This document shows positions 19,463 to 32,200 of a DNA stretch of 64,000 nucleotides, one piece after another. The DNA comes from Lamellibrachia columna (taxonomy: Eukaryota; Annelida; Polychaeta; Sabellida; Siboglinidae): NCBI GenBank assembly GCA_963662155.1, contig OY759275.1, forward strand, positions 2,876,501 to 2,940,500, read 5' to 3'. The translations under genes and the position numbers were made by a program. A model generated the notes under the pieces. That model was not told the DNA's origin, ran no database searches, and was given only the letters and a program-made list of their open reading frames with translations. The first letter of the stretch is position 1; every line of letters starts with the position of its first letter.

Positions 19463-20644
19463 TTGGAGTCAGCTACGTCCTTCTCGACGCCCTACACACG
19501 CCACTGTTGGAGTCAGCTACGTCCTTCTCGGCGCCCTACACACGCCACTGTTGGAGTCAGCTACGTCCTTCTCGACGCCCTACATACGCCACTGTTGGAG
19601 TCAGCTACGTCCTTCTCGACGCCCTACACACGCCACTGTTGGAGTCAGCTACGGTCGTCTCGGCGCCCTACACACGCCACTGTTGGAGTCAGCTACGGCC
19701 TTCTCGGCGCCCTACACACGCCACTGTTGGAGTCAGCTACGGCCTTCTCGGCGCCCTACACACGCCACTGTTGGAGTCAGCTACGTCCTTCTCGACGCCC
19801 TACACACGCCACTGTTGGAGTCAGCTACGGCCGTCTCGGCGCCCTACACACGCCACTGTTGGAGTCAGCTACGGCCTTCTCGGCGTCCTACACACGCCAC
19901 TGTTGGAGTCAGCTACGGCCTTCTCGGCGCCCTACACACGCCACTGTTGGAGTCAGCTACGGCCTTCTCGGCGCCCTACACACGCCACTGTTGGAGTCAG
20001 CTATGGCCTTCTCGGCGCCCTACACACGCCACTGTTGGAGTCAGCTACGGCCTTCTCGGCGCCCTACACACGCCACTGTTGGAGTCAGCTACGGCCTTCT
20101 CGGCGCCCTACACACACCACTGTTGGAGTCAGCTACGGCTTCTCGGCGCCCTACACACGCCACTGTTGGAGTCAGCTACGGCCTTCTCGGCGCCCTACAC
20201 ACGCCACTGTTGGAGTCAGCTACGGCCTTCTCGGCGTCCTACACACACCACTGTTGGAGTCAGCTACGGCTTCTCGGCGCCCTACACACGCCACTGTTGG
20301 AGTCAGCTACGGCCTTCTCGGCGCCCTACACACGCCACTGTTGGAGTCAGCTACGGCCTTCTCGGCGTCCTACACACGCCACTGTTGGAGTCAGCTACGG
20401 CCTTCTCGGCGCCCTACACACACCACTGTTGGAGTCAGCTACGTCCTTCTCGACGCCCTACACACGCCACTGTTGGAGTCAGCTACGGCCTTCTCGGCGT
20501 CCTACACACACCACTGTTGGAGTCAGCTACGGCCTTCTCGGCGCCCTACACACGCCACTGTTGGAGTCAGCTACGGCCTTCTCGGCGCCCTACACACGCC
20601 ACTGTTGGAGTCAGCTACGGCCTTCTCGGCGTCCTACACACGCG
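19446..20644. repeat. 44-bp minisatellite, about 27 copies
   Basis: The unit is ccctacacacgccactg (the 17-bp transposon end) plus ttggagtcagctacggcctt and ctcggcg. Two units near 20130 and 20270 lack one base (acggcttctcgg). Because 44 is not a multiple of three and the unit lacks stops, all three plus frames stay open for about 400 codons. They are artefacts. Confidence 0.96.
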
Positions 20645-20885
20645 TAGCAGCAACGCACACTAAGCAATATTAGAACAAAATGTCCCCGTAAAATATCCCA
20701 CAGACTTTAGAACCAACGGTTATTTCTATGGCGAGTGCAGACGGGGAGAGGGAGGGAGAAGAGGGTCGAGAAGGAGAGGGGGCGAAAAACCTTAACAAGC
20801 AGGTCTTATTAGACTAATTAACATGGAGCAATGCGGACATTTTAAGTCGGATTAATCATGCGAGCGCAGTCGAACCAGTTTCTCG
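20645..20885. other. Short unique stretch
   Basis: A purine-rich patch lies at about 20740-20790. No gene is visible. Confidence 0.5.
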
Positions 20886-21190
20886 AAACGCGACGAGATC
20901 TTACTACAGGACTACGGACTGAGGTGTTTACTAACAACTGACTGTACGTATTGCAACCCACGGCCACTCCCCGGCACACACATTGTAAACGCGACGTGAT
21001 CTTACTACAGGACTACGGACTGAGGTGTTTACTAACAACTGACTGTACGTATTGCAACCCACGGCCACTCCCCGGCACACACATTGTAAACGCGACGAGA
21101 TCTTACTACAGGACTACGGACTGAGGTGTTTACTATCAACTGACTACGTATTCCAACCCACGGCCACTCCCCGGCACACACATTGTAAAC
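20886..21190. repeat. 101-bp tandem repeat, three copies
   Basis: Copies begin at 20886, 20987 and 21088 with aaacgcgacgagatcttact and end in cccggcacacacattgt. The third copy has small deletions. Confidence 0.95.
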
Positions 21191-21936
21191 GCTGTCTATA
21201 CAAATCATGTTTATATAATATTAATCACAATGACGAATTCATTTTCTTATATATCGGTGTGTCTGTGAATATAATTACGGCACAATTAAGGTTACGCCTT
21301 GCTGTGTTTCTGCGAAACCAAACCATGTAGTGCAACAGAGTATGCCACAGCATGTACCGACGTAACACACCACACTATAACCACACAGCCCACAACACAA
21401 TAAGGTGGTGTGGAAACAACATAGTAACTCTGTCCGCCAGGGGACGCCACACTAGTTGTGTTTTTGAATATTCTGGATCGCTTTGACGGGTCGTTATACC
21501 GCCAGGGGCGTAGCTTGTATAAATACACGTATAAACACATGTAAGAGGGGGTTTGTGCAGGGGCGTCCGCAGGCTACTTTCCAGAGGGGGGGAACAATTT
21601 ATGCTGTCTGATTTCGATCAGAAATCTGTACTTACTAGATGACCTATTTAACACAAACAGTAAACAATCTACTCGCCATAAAAGAGCATTTTGAAGTAGA
21701 CTTAAAACATAAAAGATTATTCTTCACAAAGAAAAACCGTTACCCCTTTCTTGACTCCGATCTATGGCTTCAGTATATCACACGTGTGTGTATAAAAGGA
21801 CTTCATTTTAAAATGCTAATATGTTGAGGTATTGTGCCACATAACGATCCTGAATTACTAATAGACGTGTGTCAATTTCCTGCAGCAAGTGATCCATGAA
21901 CGGAAGACATTGTCAAGTCCAATACTGGCTTGGCGT
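21191..21936. other. Unique region with two hAT-like ends
   Basis: caggggcgtagcttgtat at 21503 and caggggcgtccgcaggct at 21558 resemble hAT-type termini. No matching partners or transposase were seen. No gene was recognised. Confidence 0.45.
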
Positions 21937-23040
21937 GTCAGCTATGTCAGCAGGCACGTTCTCATGTTGCCCGTGTCAGCTATATCAGCAGGCACGTTCT
22001 CATGATGCCAGTGTCAGCTATGTCAGCAGGCACGTTCTCATGATGCCCGTATCAGCTATGTCAGCAGGCACGTTCTCATGGTGCCCGTGTCAGCTATATA
22101 AGCAGGCACGTTCTCATGGTGTCCGTGTCAGCTATGTCAGCAGGCACGTTCTCATGGTGCCCGTGTCAGCTATGTCAGCAGGCACGTTCTCATGTTGCCC
22201 GTGTCAGCTATATCAGCAGGCACGTTCTCATGATGCCAGTGTCAGCTATGTCAGCAGGCACGTTCTCATGGTGCCCGTATCAGCTATGTCAGCAGGCACG
22301 TTCTCATGGTGCCCGTGTCAGCTATGTCAGCAGGCACGTTCTCGTGGTGCCCGTGTCAGCTATGTTAACAGGCACGTTGTCATGGTGCCCGTGTCAGCTA
22401 TGTCAGCAGGCACTTTGTCATGGTGCCCGTGTCAGCTATGTCAGCAAGCACGTTCTCAGGGTGCCCATATCAGCTATGTCAGCAGGCACGTTCTCATGGT
22501 GCCCGTGCCAGCTATGTCAGCAGGCACGTTCTCATGGTGCCCGTGTCAGCTATATCAGCAGGCACGTTCTCATGGTGCCCGTGTCAGCTATGTCAGCAGG
22601 CATGTTCTCAGGGTGCCCGTATCAGCTATGTCAGCAGGCACGTTCTCGTGGTGCCCGTGTCAGCTATGTCAGCAGGCACGTTCTCATGGTGCCCGTATCA
22701 GCTATGTCAGCAGGCACGTTCTCATGGTGCCCGTATCAGCTATGTCAGCAGGCACGTTCTCATGGTGCCCGTATCAGCTATGTCAGCAGGCACGTTCTCG
22801 TGGTGCCCGTGTCAGCTATGTCAGCAGGCACTTTATCATGGTGCCCGTGTCAGCTATGTCAGCAGGCACGTTCTCAGGGTGCCCGTGTCAGCTATGTCAG
22901 CAGGCACGTTCTCAGGGTGCCCGTATCAGCTATGTCAGCAGGCAAGTTCTCGTGGTGCCCGTGTCAGCTATGTCAGCAGGCACGTTCTCGGGGTGCCCGT
23001 ATCAGCTATGTCAGCAGGCACGTTCTCATGGTGCCCATGT
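21937..23040. repeat. 38-bp minisatellite, about 29 copies
   Basis: The unit is cagctatgtcagcaggcacg plus ttctcatggtgcccgtgt. Open frames through it are repeat artefacts. The stretch 23041-23171 between this and the next array is unique. Confidence 0.96.
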
Positions 23041-23171
23041 CTACCAGCACTGCGCAGCTTGCTCGCCTCAATCGCAAGTCTTCCTGCAAGTTCTACAGCA
23101 TTGTCGTATACTTCTGATGTTAGCTCTCCCCTGCTGCAGTTGGGCGATTATAGTGGTTGCTTCATTGGCTG

Positions 23172-26100
23172 CCTCCACTGTCACACTGTCGGACTGTGGT
23201 CAGAGGAAGAAGACTACATCCACTGTCACACTGTCGGACTGTGGTAAGAGGAAGAAGACTACATCCACTGTCACACTGTCGGACTGTGGTCAAAGGAAGA
23301 AGACTGCCTCCACTGTCACACTGTAGGACTGTGGTCAGAGGAAGAAGAATACATCCACTGTCACACTGTAGGACTGTGGTCAGAGGAAGAAGACTACATC
23401 CACTGTCACACTGTCGGACTGTGGTCAAAGGAAGAAGACTACATCCACTGTCACACTGTAGGACTGTGGTAAGAGGAAGAAGACTACATCCACTGTCACA
23501 CCGTATGACTGTGGTCAGAGGAAGAAGACTACATCCACTGTCACACCGTAGGACTGTGGTCAGAGGAAGAAGACTACATCCACTGTCACACCGTAGGACT
23601 GTGGTCAGAGGAAGAAGACTACATCCACTGTCACACCGTAGGACTGTGGTAAGAGGAAGAAGACTACATCCACTGTCACACTGTAGGACTGTGGTAAGAG
23701 GAAGAAGACTACATCCACTGTCACACTGTCGGACTGTGGTCAGAGGAAGAAGACTACATCCACTGTCACACTGTAGGACTGTGGTCAAAGGAAGAAGACT
23801 ACATCCACTGTCACACTGTAGGACTGTGGTCAGAGGAAGAAGACTACATCCACTGTCACACTGTAGGACTGTGGTCAGAGGAAGAAGACTACATCCACTG
23901 TCACACTGTCGGACTGTGGTCAAAGGAAGAAGACTACATCCACTGTCACACTGTAGGACTGTGGTCAGAGGAAGAAGACTACATCCACTGTCACACCGTA
24001 GGACTGTGGTCAGAGGAAGAAGACTACATCCACTGTCACACTGTAGGACTGTGGTCAGAGGAAGAAGACTACATCCACTGTCACACTGTCGGACTGTGGT
24101 CAGAGGAAGAAGACTACATCCACTGTCACACTGTAGGACTGTGGTCAGAGGAAGAAGACTACATCCACTGTCACACTGTCGGACTATGGTCAGAGGAAGA
24201 AGACTACATCAACTGTCACACCGTAGGACTGTGGTCAGAGGAAGAAGACTACATCCACTGTCACACTGTAGGACTGTGGTCAGAGGAAGAAGACTACATC
24301 CACTGTCACACTGTCGGACTGTGGTCAGAGGAAGAAGACTACATCCACTGTCACACTGTAGGACTGTGGTCAGAGGAAGAAGACTACATCCACTGTCACA
24401 CTGTCGGACTGTGGTCAAAGGAAGAAGACTACATCAACTGTCACACTGTAGGACTGTGGTCAAAGGAAGAAGACTACATCCACTGTCACACTGTAGGACT
24501 GTGGTCAGAGGAAGAAGACTACATCCACTGTCACACTGTAGGACTGTGGTCAGAGGAAGAAGACTACATCCACTGTCACACTGTCGGACTGTGGTCAGAG
24601 GAAGAAGACTACATCCACTGTCACACTGTAGGACTGTGGTCAGAGGAAGAAGACTACATCCACTGTCACACTGTCGGACTGTGGTCAAAGGAAGAAGACT
24701 ACATCCACAGTCACACTGTAGGACTGTGGTCAAAGGAAGAAGACTACATCCACTGTCACACTGTAGGACTGTGGTCAGAGGAAGAAGACTACATCCACTG
24801 TCACACCGTAGGACTGTGGTAAGAGGAAGAAGACTACATCCACTGTCACACCGTAGGACTGTGGTAAGAGGAAGAAGACTACATCCACTGTCACACTGTA
24901 GGACTGTGGTCAGAGGAAGAAGACTACATCCACTGTCACACTGTAGGACTGTGGTCAGAGGAAGAAGACTACATCCACTGTCACACTGTCGGACTGTGGT
25001 AAGAGGAAGAAGACTACATCCACTGTCACACTGTAGGACTGTGGTCAGAGGAAGAAGACTACATCCACTGTCACACTGTAGGACTGTGGTCAGAGGAAGA
25101 AGACTACATCCACTGTCACACTGTAGGACTGTGGTCAGAGGAAGAAGACTACATCCACTGTCACACTGTAGGACTGTGGTCAGAGGAAGAAGACTACATC
25201 CACTGTCACACTGTCGGACTGTGGTCAGAGGAAGAAGACTACATCCACTGTCACACTGTAGGACTGTGGTCAGAGGAAGAAGACTACATCCACTGTCATA
25301 CTGTCAGACTGTGGTCAGAGGAAGAAGACTACATCCACTGTCACACTGTAGGACTGTGGTCAGAGGAAGAAGACTACATCCACTGTCACACCGTAGGACT
25401 GTGGTCAGAGGAAGAAGACTACATCCACTGTCACACTGTCGGACTGTGTTCAAAGGACGAAGACTACATCAACTGTCACACTGTAGGACTGTGGTAAGAG
25501 GAAGAAGACTACATCCACTGTCACACTGTAGGACTGTGGTCAGAGGAAGAAGACTACATCAACTGTCACACTGTAGGACTGTGGTAAGAGGAAGAAGACT
25601 ACATCAACTGTCACACTGTAGGACTGTGGTCAGAGGAAGAAGACTACATCCACTGTCACACTGTAGGACTGTGGTCAGAGGAAGAAGACTACATCCACTG
25701 TCACACTGTAGGACTGTGGTCAGAGGAAGAAGACTACATCCACTGTCACACCGTAGGACTGTGGTAAGAGGAAGAAGACTACATCCACTGTCACACTGTA
25801 GGACTGTGGTAAGAGGAAGAAGACTACATCCACTGTCACACTGTAGGACTGTGGTAAGAGGAAGAAGACTACATCCACTGTCACACTGTCGGACTGTGGT
25901 CAGAGGAAGAAGACTACATCCACTGTCACACTGTAGGACTGTGGTCAGAGGAAGAAGACTACATCCACTGTCACACTGTAGGACTGTGGTCAGAGGAAGA
26001 AGACTACATCTACTGTCACACCGTAGGACTGTGGTCAGAGGAAGAAGACTACATCCACTGTCACACTGTCGGACTGTGGTCAAAGGAAGAAGACTACATC

Positions 26101-28420
26101 CACTGTCACACCGTAGGACTGTGGTCAGAGGAAGAAGACTACATCCACTGTCACACCGTAGGACTGTGGTCAGAGGAAGAAGACTACATCCACTGTCACA
26201 CTGTAGGACTGTGGTAAGAGGAAGAAGACTACATCCACTGTCACACTGTAGGACTGTGGTAAGAGGAAGAAGACTACATCCACTGTCACACCGTAGGACT
26301 GTGGTCAGAGGAAGAAGACTACATCCACTGTCACACTGTAGGACTGTGGTCAGAGGAAGAAGACTACATCCACTGTCACACTGTAGGACTGTGGTCAAAG
26401 GAAGAAGACTGCCTCCACTGTCACACTGTAGGACTGTGGTCAAAGGAAGAAGACTGCCTCCACTGTCACACTGTAGGACTGTGGTCAGAGGAAGAAGACT
26501 ACATCCACTGTCACACTGTAGGACTGTGGTCAGAGGAAGAAGACTACATCCACTGTCACACTGTAGGACTGTGGTCAAAGGAAGAAGACTACATCCACTG
26601 TCACACCGTAGGACTGTGGTCAAAGGAAGAAGACTACATCCACTGTCACACTGTAGGACTGTGGTCAGAGGAAGAAGACTACATCAACTGTCACACTGTA
26701 GGACTGTGGTAAGAGGAAGAAGACTACATCAACTGTCACACTGTAGGACTGTGGTCAGAGGAAGAAGACTACATCCACTGTCACACTGTAGGACTGTGGT
26801 CAGAGGAAGAAGACTACATCCACTGTCACACTGTAGGACTGTGGTCAGAGGAAGAAGACTACATCCACTGTCACACTGTAGGACTGTGTTCAAAGGAAGA
26901 AGACTACATCCACTGTCACACCGTAGGACTGTGGTAAGAGGAAGAAGACTACATCCACTGTCACACCGTAGGACTGTGGTAAGAGGAAGAAGACTACATC
27001 CACTGTCACACTGTCGGACTGTGGTCAGAGGAAGAAGACTACATCCACTGTCACACTGTAGGACTGTGGTCAGAGGAAGAAGACTACATCCACTGTCACA
27101 CTGTAGGACTATGGTCAGAGGAAGAAGACTACATCCACTGTCACACCGTAGGACTGTGGTCAGAGGAAGAAGACTACATCCACTGTCACACTGTCGGACT
27201 GTGGTCAAAGGAAGAAGACTACATCCACTGTCACACCGTAGGACTGTGGTCAGAGGAAGAAGACTACATCCACTGTCACACTGTAGGACTGTGGTCAGAG
27301 GAAGAAGACTACATCCACTGTCACACTGTCGGACTGTGGTCAAAGGAAGAAGACTACATCCACTGTCACACCGTAGGACTGTGGTCAGAGGAAGAAGACT
27401 ACATCCACTGTCACACTGTCGGACTGTGGTCAAAGGAAGAAGACTACATCCACTGTCACACTGTCGGACTGTGGTCAAAGGAAGAAGACTACATCCACTG
27501 TCACACTGTAGGACTGTGGTCAGAGGAAGAAGACTACATCCACTGTCACACTGTAGGACTGTGGTCAAAGGAAGAAGACTGCCTCCACTGTCACACTGTA
27601 GGACTGTGGTCAAAGGAAGAAGACTGCCTCCACTGTCACACTGTAGGACTGTGGTCAGAGGAAGAAGACTACATCCACTGTCACGCTGTAGGACTGTGGT
27701 CAGACGAAGCAGACTGCCTCCACTGTTACACTGTTGGAATGAGGTCAGAGGAAGAAGACTACATCCACTGTCACACTGTAGGAATGAGGTCAGAGGAAGC
27801 AGACTGCCTCCACTGTCACGCTGTAGGAATGAGGTCAGAGGAAGCAGACTGCCTCCACTATCACAGTGTAGGAATGAGGTCAGAGGAAGCAGACTGCCTC
27901 CACTGTCACACTGTAGGAATGAGGTCAGAGGAAGCAGACTGCCTCCACTGTCACACTGTTGGAATGAGGTCAGAGGAAGCAGACTGCCTCCACTGTCACA
28001 CTGTAGGAATGAGGTCAGAGGAAGCAGACTGCCTCCACTGTCACGCTGTAGGAATGAGGTCAGAGGAAGCAGACTGCCTCCACTATCACACTGTAGGAAT
28101 GAGGTCAGAGGAAGCAGACTGCCTCCACTGTCACGCTGTAGGAATGAGGTCAGAGGAAGCAGACTGCCTCCACTGTCACACTGTAGGAATGAGGTCAGAG
28201 GAAGCAGACTGCCTCCACTGTCACACTGTAGAAATGATGTCAAAGGAAGCAGACTGCCTCCACTGTCACACTGTAGGACTGTAGTCAGACGAAGCAGACT
28301 GCCTCCACTGTCACACTGTAGGACTGTGGTCAAAGGTAGAAGCAGACTGCCTACACTGTCACACTGTAGGACTGTGGTCAAAGGTAGTAGCAGACTGCCT
28401 ACACTGTCATCCTGTAACAG
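23172..28420. repeat. 45-bp minisatellite, about 116 copies, 5.2 kb
   Basis: The unit is catccactgtcacactgtag plus gactgtggtcagaggaagaa and gacta. It equals 15 codons (HPLSHCRTVVRGRRL in one plus frame), which stays open for 1,756 codons. That frame opens with TTG rather than ATG and shows no domain. Variants are CGG/AGG, GTC/GTA, TGT/CGT and AGA/AAA. From about 27716 onwards a second subfamily takes over (gaatgaggtc, gaagcagactgcctc), and the last two units gain three bases. I call this a satellite, not a gene, but transcription should be checked. Confidence 0.95.
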
Positions 28421-29236
28421 TTCTTGAGCACTGGCATCTCACGATTGAGTTACGCGGTAGGCATAACATAGTAATATCATTAAAATATTATACACGCTGC
28501 GTTGGTTTTTTTGTGAAACCGTCCGTAGGGCTTTATACCGTTCACTCCACTGTGTAATTGGAACACTTGAAATTAGTTCGTTCTGCCGCTAGATGCCTTT
28601 TTATAAGACTTTAAATTTACTGCGGTTGATATGTTAGCGCAGTTCAGCAACGGTTCCAACGAGTTGAATTGAATTTGATACCTGACATTTACCTTGTGTC
28701 TCCGACCAACACAATGCCCAACATTTTTTTTCGTAATATTTTTGTACCACTACGTCTTTGACTATATTTTTTAAGTATGGTATTGAAAACAGCTGTTCGC
28801 ACGCATATTTACGACGTCGAGCACTATCACGTCCCAGCGGGTCTATTCATAAATACAACAGAAACCACCTATTTGTACCTAACGACAACTTGTAGACGTT
28901 TCCAACTTTTTGCTGTATAACTAACCTTTTCTTGTACGTTGATACATGTGGTACGTGTATAGGCCTACATGACTGATCACGTTGGAACTGGGGCATGTTC
29001 GTTAGATCTGATTCGGTATGCCGGGTTAATTAAGCTAATGCGTCGGTTTAAATAGACCAAAAAAACTGAAACACACATGAATATGTTAATCTAATCCAAT
29101 TCGTTCTCGGTTTCTGGTTTGCCTGTTATCATGTTATCATACGCGTTTTGTGTTTGAGGCGTTGGGTCATGAAACAGTCATGTCATGTGTGCTGCTCCTG
29201 TGTAGCGACACCATCCTGCCTTGAGGCAGACCGCCT
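28421..29236. other. Unique stretch between giant arrays
   Basis: AT-rich sequence with no ORF, RNA gene or transposon signature recognised. Confidence 0.55.
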
Positions 29237-32200
29237 ACTGCCCCACTATCCCCACTGCTCCCACTGCTCCCACTGCCCGCACTGCTCCCACTGCCCCCAC
29301 TGTTCCCACTGCTCCCACTGCCCGCACTGCTCCCACTGCCCGCACTGCTCCCACTGCCCCCACTGCTCCCACTGCCCCCACTGTCCCCACTGCTCCCACT
29401 GTTACCACTGCCCCCACTGCTCCCACTGCCCCCACTGTTACAACTGCCCCAACTGCCCCCACTGTTACCACTGCCCCCACTGCCCCCACTGCCCCCACTG
29501 TTACAACTGCCCCCACTGTTACCACTGCCCCCACTGTTACCACTGCCCCAACTGCCCACACTGCCCCCACTGTTACCACTGTCCCCACTGCCCCCACTGT
29601 TACCACTGCCCCCACTGTTACAACTGCTCCCACTGTTACCACTGCCCCCACTGCTCCCACTGCTCCCACTGCTCCCACTGCTCCCACTGCCCCCACTGCT
29701 ACCACTGCCCCCACTGCTCCCACTGCCCCCACTGCTCCCACTGCCCCCACTGCCCCCACTGCTCCCACTGCCCCCACTGCTCCCACTGCCCCCACTGTTA
29801 CCACTTTCCCCACTGCCCCCACTGCTCCCACTGCCCCCACTGCTCCCACTGCCCCCACTGTTACCACTGCCCCCACTGCCCCCACTGCTCCCACTGCCCC
29901 CACTGCTCCCACTGCCCCCACTGCCCCACTGCTCTCACTGCTCCCACTGCTCTCACTGCCCCCACTGCCCCCACTGCCCCCACTGCCCCCACTGCCCCCA
30001 CTGCTCCCACTGCCCCCACTGTTACCACTGCCCCCACTGTTACCACTGCTCCCACTGCCCCCACTGCCCCCACTGCTCCCACTGCCCCCACTGTTACCAC
30101 TGCCCCCACTGCCCCCACTGCTCCCACTGCCCCCACTGTTACCACTGCTCCCACTGCCCCCACTGCTCCCACTGCCCCCACTGCTGGGGCAGTGGTAACA
30201 GTGGGGGCAGTTGGAGCAGTGGGAGCAGTGGGAGCAGTGGGAGCAGTGGGGGCACTGGGAGCAGTGGGGGCAGTGGGGGCAGTGGTAACAGTGGGGGCAG
30301 TGGGGGCAGTGGGGGCAGTGGGGGCACTGGGAGCAGTGGGGGGCAGTGGGGGCAGTGGGAGCAGTGGTAACAGTGGGGGCAGTGGGGGCAGTGGGGGCAG
30401 TGGGGGCAGTGGGGGCAGTGGGGGCACTGGGGGCACTGGGGGCACTGGGAGCAGTGGGGGGCAGTGGGGGCAGTGGGAGCAGTGGTAACAGTGGGGGCAG
30501 TGGGAGCAGTGGGGGCAGTGGTAACAGTGGGGGCAGTGGGGGCAGTGGGGGCAGTGGTAACCGTGGGGGCAGTGGGGGCAGTGGGGGCAGTGGTAACAGT
30601 GGGAGCAGTGGGAGGAGTGGGGGCAGTAGGAGCAGTGGGGGCAGTGGGAGCAGTGGGGGCAGTGGGGGCAGTGGGAGCAGTGGGAGCAGTGGGGGCAGTG
30701 GGAGCAGTGGGGGCAGTGGGAGCAGTGGGGGCAGTGGGGGCAGTGAGAGCAGTGGTAACAGTGGGGGCAGTGGGAGCAGTGGGGGCAGTGGGGGCAGTGG
30801 GGGCAGTGGTAACAGTGGGGGCAGTGGGAGCAGTGGGGGCAGTGGGAGCAGTGGGAGCAGTGGGGGCAGTGGGAGCAGTGGGGGCAGTGGGGGCAGTGGG
30901 AGCAGTGGGGGCAGTGGTAGCAGTGGGGGCAGTGGGGGCAGTGGTAACAGTGGGAGCAGTGGGAGCAGTGGGGGCAGTAGGAGCAGTGGGGGCAGTGGGA
31001 GCAGTGGGGGCAGTGGGGGCAGTGGGAGCAGTGGGAGCAGTGGGGGCAGTGGGAGCAGTGGGGGCAGTGGGAGCAGTGGGGGCAGTGGGGGCAGTGAGAG
31101 CAGTGGTAACAGTGGGGGCAGTGGGAGCAGTGGGGGCATTGGGGGCAGTGGGGGCAGTGGGGGCAGTGGGAGCAGTGGGGGCAGTGGGAGCAGTGGGGGC
31201 AGTGGGGGCAGTGGGGGCACTGGGAGCAGTGGGGGCAGTGGGGGCAGTGGGAGCAGTGGTAACAGTGGGGCAGTGGGAGCAGTTGGGGCAGTGGTAACAG
31301 TGGGGGCAGTGGGGGCAGTGGGGGCAGTGGGGGCAGTGGGGGCAGTGGGGGCAGTGGGGGCAGTGGTAACAGTGGGGGCAGTGGGGGCAGTGAGAGCAGT
31401 GGTAACAGTGGGAGCAGTGGGGGCAGTGGGGGCAGTGGGGGCAGTGGTAACAGTGGGGGCAGTGGGAGCAGTGGGGTCAGTGGGAGCAGTGGGAGCAGTG
31501 GGGGCAGTGGGAGCAGTGGGGGCATTGGGGGCAGTGGGGGCAGTGGGGCCAGTGGGAGCAGTGGGGGCAGTGGGGGCAGTGGTAACAGTGGGGGCAGTTG
31601 GAGCAGTGGGAGCAGTGGGAGCAGTGGGGGCAGTGGGAGCAGTGGGAGCAGTGGTAATAGTGGGGGCAGTGGGAGCAGTGGGGGCAGTGGGAGCAGTGGG
31701 GGCAGTGGGAGCAGTGGGGGCAGTGGTAACAGTGGGGGCAGTGGGGGCAGTGGGGGCAGTGGGGGCAGTGGGAGCAGTGGGGGCAGTGGGGGCAGTGGTA
31801 ACAGTGGGGGCAGTGGGGGCAGTGGGGGCAGTGGGGGCAGTGGGGGCACTGGGAGCAGTGGGGGCTGTGGGGGCAGTGGGAGCAGTGGTAACAGTGGGGG
31901 CAGTGGGAGCAGTGGGGGCAGTGGTAACAGTGGGGGCAGTGGGGGCAGTGGGGGCAGTGGGGGCAGTGGGGGCAGTGATAACAGTGGGGGCAGTGGGGGC
32001 AGTGAGAGCAGTGGTAACAGTGGGAGCAGTGGGGGCAGTGGGGGCAGTGGGGGCAGTTGTAACAGTGGGGGCAGTGGGAGCAGTGGGGGCAGTGGGAGCA
32101 GTGGGAGCAGTGGGGGCAGTGGGAGCAGTGGGGGGCATTGGGGGCAGTGGGGGCAGTGGGAGCAGTGGGGGCAGTGGGAGCAGTTGGGGCAGTGGTAACA

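Noticed and set aside
19369..20673. Three overlapping proteins of over 400 residues in the three plus frames
   Set aside because: A 44-bp unit without stops produces the same peptide in every frame in turn. Not evidence of coding.
23157..28427. A 1,756-residue arginine-rich protein gene
   Set aside because: The frame is the consequence of a 45-bp repeat without stops. It opens with TTG, has no domain and crosses from unique sequence into satellite without a splice site. Kept as a repeat, with a test proposed.
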